This document shows, one piece after another, positions 5,580-6,198 of a stretch of 6,198 bases of DNA; position 1 is the first letter of the stretch, and the number at the start of each line of letters is the position of its first letter. Below the pieces are notes generated by a model. The model worked only from the letters and a program-made list of their open reading frames with translations, was not told the DNA's origin and did not search any database. A program made the translations under genes and the position numbers. This DNA comes from Shinella sp. (GTDB lineage: Bacteria; Pseudomonadota; Alphaproteobacteria; Rhizobiales; Rhizobiaceae). The DNA is taken from contig QFQX01000093.1 in assembly GCA_003248775.1 (NCBI GenBank), positions 1-6,198 on the forward strand, written 5' to 3'.

Positions 5580-6198
5580 TTTCCGTACTTCGCCTTACGG
5601 AGCCGCTCATACTCTTCACGCACCGGATCGGGATAGAGCCCGGCAAAATGGAGATCGCGCGTCACGAAGACATTGATGTCCGACCCTTGCGAAATATGGA
5701 TGGTCGGGCGGATGTTGCGGGAATCCTCAAACGCTGTAGAGGCCATTTGCTGGATGCCCGAGGCGATGGTCTCAGCGGCGAGTTCGCGAGCCCGATCCTG
5801 CGATGTCTCGCCATTGTCCTGCGGAATGCGGGTGACGCTGCCATTGTCGTTGACGATGGTGATGTAGCTATCTTCCTTCTGGCCAAGCTGCGCGATGTAT
5901 TGCGTCGCGCCGCCGATCAGCGTCATCAGCGCCGGCGGTCCGAACCGCTCCCAGTTCTTGCGGTCAACGATACCGGTCATGCCCGAACGGCCGAGGCGAT
6001 CGGTACCATAGGAGCCAAGCTGCACGGAGACGCCGTCGCCGCGGATCATCCGCGTCCAGACAATCATGATGCGCTCCTGCCCCCTCTGGACGCCGGACTT
6101 GTACTCGCCGATCAGCGAAGATCCGGCCGGAATGAGAATACGCCGACCGTCGAAGGAATAGACATCCTCGCGCACAATCCCTTTCACCATGCCGGCGA
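5576..6198 (-). CDS. virB10: VirB10/TrbI-type scaffold protein of the type IV secretion system, C-terminal domain, 5' end outside window
   Basis: The frame runs open through the right window edge. The ATG at 6188-6190 is internal, because Ala-Gly codons precede it in frame and the family domain already extends across it. VirB10 spans both membranes, and its C-terminal beta-barrel domain lines the outer-membrane core complex together with VirB7 and VirB9. Numbered from that internal Met, the visible part shows the family hallmarks REDVYSFDGRRILIPAGSSLIGEY (8-31), GQERIMIVWTRMI (37-49) and GTDRLGRSGMTGIVD (62-76). The helical stretch ALMTLIGGATQYIAQL (88-103) is the place of the outer-membrane antenna helices. 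The last ~45 residues, HISQGSDINVFVTRDLHFAG and the basic tail, are the usual end of VirB10. The proline-rich linker and N-terminal membrane segment must lie beyond the edge. The stop overlaps the virB11 start. Confidence 0.93.
   Translation of the reverse strand, partial: AGMVKGIVREDVYSFDGRRILIPAGSSLIGEYKSGVQRGQERIMIVWTRMIRGDGVSVQLGSYGTDRLGRSGMTGIVDRKNWERFGPPALMTLIGGATQYIAQLGQKEDSYITIVNDNGSVTRIPQDNGETSQDRARELAAETIASGIQQMASTAFEDSRNIRPTIHISQGSDINVFVTRDLHFAGLYPDPVREEYERLRKAKYGK

Overview
The window comes from the accessory genome of a high-GC proteobacterium. An alphaproteobacterium (Rhizobiales or sphingomonad type) is the best guess, from the codon use and the style of the VirB10, VirB11 and VirD4 proteins. 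It is probably part of a conjugative plasmid or an integrative conjugative element. No replication gene, relaxase or integrase is visible, so the type of element cannot be fixed from this window.

Left part, read rightward: the window opens inside the last ~102 codons of a protein with a nuclease-like RPDF...IIE pattern (1-311). An AT-richer gap of 182 bp follows (312-493). It carries four copies of a 16-bp palindromic element spaced exactly 33 bp apart, with a possible promoter running into the third copy. Two genes overlapping by ATGA come next (494-955 and 952-1548). They encode an XRE-type helix-turn-helix protein and a small Fic-domain protein. The pair matches the 'mobile mystery protein A / B' families, a two-gene cassette recurrent on mobile DNA that looks like a regulator or antitoxin with a Fic enzyme.

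Right part, read leftward: the 3' end of a type IV secretion operon in the order virB10 (5' end cut off by the window edge), virB11, virD4. virB10 and virB11 overlap by ATGA; virB11 and virD4 overlap by about 32 bp. Together they supply the envelope-spanning scaffold, the traffic ATPase and the coupling protein of a conjugation or effector-export machine. The VirD4 protein carries a long hydrophilic C-terminal extension.

The two blocks converge on a 217-bp gap (1549-1765). It holds an inverted repeat whose arms contain the Fic gene's stop codon and, on the other strand, the stop codon of an apparent frameshifted gene remnant downstream of virD4.

The least expected structure is the 33-bp-phased palindrome array upstream of the HTH/Fic pair. 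It looks like a multi-site operator for the HTH protein and I know of no description of it.
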